From Candidatus Omnitrophota bacterium (GTDB taxonomy: Bacteria; Omnitrophota; Gorgyraeia; Gygaellales; Profunditerraquicolaceae): 7,587 nt of DNA. The notes under the pieces were generated by a model. It had not been told where the DNA came from and searched no databases. It saw only the letters and a program-made list of their open reading frames with translations. Made by a program: the position numbers and the translations under genes. Location of the stretch: positions 1 through 7,587 of the forward strand of contig JAQUSM010000046.1 in assembly GCA_028715095.1 (NCBI GenBank), written 5' to 3'. Positions 7,182-7,587 of the stretch are shown here, in pieces; the stretch's first letter is position 1, and the number at the start of each line of letters is the position of its first letter.

Positions 7182-7199
7182 CCACCAAGATTTTGGTGG
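7182..7199. repeat. Inverted repeat spanning the tmRNA 3' end
   Basis: CCACCAA (7182-7188) and TTGGTGG (7193-7199) form a perfect 7-bp stem with a 4-base loop. One arm is the end of the tmRNA acceptor strand with its CCA; the other lies in the trailer. In the unprocessed transcript the trailer could pair with the CCA end. Confidence 0.75.
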
Positions 7200-7406
7200 A
7201 GGTGTCCGGAATTGAACCGGAGTCCTTAAGTAATCAAATAAAAGCCGCTACATGCTTAGTCTCTCTATTAATCTTGATCTTGCGCACTCCGGTAGACAGG
7301 ATTACGCAAGAGGCAGCCTTTTAAATTTCGCTCCGGCATCAAAGGCTAAAAGCCGGAACTATCCTACTTAGGCCCTAATCCATCCCGTAGGCAGGACGGT
7401 TAGAGG

Positions 7407-7430
7407 CTTCGGACTTAATTAAGCCCGAAG
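7407..7430. repeat. Hairpin carrying the tag stop codons
   Basis: CTTCGG (7430-7425) pairs with CCGAAG (7412-7407), and the inner bases are nearly self-complementary around TTAATTAA. The loop offers TAA in two reading frames (7421-7419 and 7417-7415). This corresponds to helix 5 of tmRNA, which normally holds the end of the tag. Confidence 0.7.
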
Positions 7431-7501
7431 GCTGGTACGAACATTGGTCTTGCCCCAAAGGACGGAACCAATGTTCCTAAACGTGACACTTGCGTGTTTG
7501 C
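7415..7501 (-). other. tmRNA tag-peptide reading frame (most likely frame)
   Basis: Eleven bases after PK1, close to the 12 known for Escherichia coli, a GCA resume codon at 7501-7499 opens a 28-codon frame ending in TAA at 7417-7415. It begins Ala-Asn-Thr-Gln-Val-Ser-Arg-Leu, like the usual A-N-x5-L tag start, but then continues for 20 codons and ends Ala-Phe-Gly-Leu-Asn. An alternative frame resumes at GCA 7493-7491, runs 24 codons and ends Ser-Leu-Arg-Ala with TAA at 7421-7419. Both stops lie in the loop of a near-perfect hairpin (7430-7407), as tag stops usually do in helix 5. Which frame is used cannot be settled by inspection. Confidence 0.5.
7439..7476. repeat. 10-bp inverted repeat inside the tmRNA tag region
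   Basis: On the minus strand GAACATTGGT (7476-7467) and ACCAATGTTC (7448-7439) are perfectly complementary and separated by 18 bases. The hairpin would lie within the translated tag, between the resume codon and the stop hairpin, where standard tmRNAs have no such extra stem. Confidence 0.8.
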
Positions 7502-7587
7502 GTTTAAATTGTGTAAGGAGTTGTTAACGCGGCTAACCTTACCTCCGCGGCATGCTGCTCTTATTCGACATATCTTAAGTCGAACCC

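Larger units (their letters stand above)
7085..7193 (-). other. Hairpin-rich spacer between ssrA and the amidase gene
   Basis: This 109-base spacer holds no protein gene. It contains several inverted repeats: a 7-bp stem at 7090-7096/7102-7108 (ATGCCGC/GCGGCAT), a 6-bp stem with a 3-base loop at 7123-7128/7132-7137, and a 6-bp stem at 7155-7160/7175-7180 enclosing a small GTCT/AGAC stem. None is followed by a T-run on the minus strand, so none is a standard intrinsic terminator for ssrA. A TATAAA lies at 7058-7066 region just before the inner amidase ATG, but no matching -35 box is visible. Whether the operon has its own promoter here or is read through from ssrA cannot be decided. Confidence 0.6.
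7194..7587 (-). ncRNA. ssrA: Transfer-messenger RNA (tmRNA), 5' end beyond right edge
   Basis: Rescues stalled ribosomes by acting first as alanyl-tRNA and then as a short message, with SmpB. The encoded CCA 3' end is at 7194-7196, the acceptor 3' strand CACCTCC at 7198-7204, and the T arm TCCGG-TTCAATT-CCGGA at 7205-7221. The 5' side shows GGGTTCGAC (7587-7579), the D-loop hallmark; the 5' acceptor strand, expected GGAGGTG, lies just off the window. Helix 2 pairs 7568-7557 with 7245-7234, plus CATGC (7554-7550) with GCATG (7255-7251). Four pseudoknots can be traced: PK1 (7549-7513), PK2 (7399-7363), PK3 (7357-7315) and PK4 (7310-7269), each a stem whose loop pairs with downstream sequence. 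It is a one-piece, non-permuted molecule. The tag reading frame is unusual and listed separately. Confidence 0.96.

Noticed and set aside
7085..7193. preQ1 riboswitch or intrinsic terminator ahead of the operon
   Set aside because: No preQ1 aptamer-like short hairpin with an A-rich tail before a ribosome site is visible, and none of the stems is followed by a T-run on the minus strand.
7067..7324. Open frame of 85 codons on the plus strand
   Set aside because: It runs antisense through the tmRNA 3' half and the hairpin spacer and resembles no protein; its 'GIEPE' part is just the reverse complement of the T arm.
7562..7584. TTCGAC/GTCGAA inverted repeat at the tmRNA 5' side as a regulatory hairpin
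   Set aside because: The same bases are better used by the D-loop motif and by helix 2 pairing with the 3' side of the tmRNA.

Overview
The window reads as a compact bacterial chromosomal segment with every convincing gene on the minus strand, so transcription runs from the right edge to the left. The right end holds a one-piece tmRNA gene (ssrA) whose extreme 5' end lies outside the window. After about 110 bases of hairpin-rich spacer comes a run of ten protein genes with essentially no intergenic DNA: a lipoprotein N-acetylmuramoyl-L-alanine amidase, glutamate racemase (murI), queD, queC, queE, a secreted clan GH-A-type glycoside hydrolase, queF, the alpha and beta subunits of class I fumarase, and RNase PH (rph, cut by the left edge).

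All nine junctions between these genes are overlaps or direct abutments: five ATGA or GTGA four-base overlaps between adjacent genes are joined by 8- and 11-base overlaps and one zero-base junction, plus the queC/queE ATGA. This points to one long, translationally coupled operon. It mixes peptidoglycan metabolism (amidase, MurI), synthesis of the queuosine precursor preQ1 (QueD, QueC, QueE, QueF), a TCA-cycle step (two-subunit iron-sulfur fumarase), RNA 3'-end processing (RNase PH) and one exported sugar hydrolase. The four que genes cover 7,8-dihydroneopterin triphosphate to preQ1; GTP cyclohydrolase I and the tRNA-inserting enzymes (Tgt, QueA) are not here.

The organism is a free-living-type, probably anaerobic or facultative bacterium with an outer-membrane-style or otherwise lipoprotein-bearing envelope. 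The moderate GC content, the oxygen-sensitive two-subunit fumarase and the tight gene packing resemble uncultivated lineages known from metagenomes (for example Omnitrophota), but this placement is an impression and not shown by the sequence.

The metabolic genes are ordinary members of known families. The most unusual element is the tmRNA. Its tRNA-like end, long helix 2 and four pseudoknots can all be traced by base pairing, but its tag reading frame is unusually long, contains a 10-bp inverted repeat, and does not end in the usual small nonpolar Leu-Ala-Ala type tail. The second oddity is the glycoside hydrolase gene wedged with no spacing between queE and queF.
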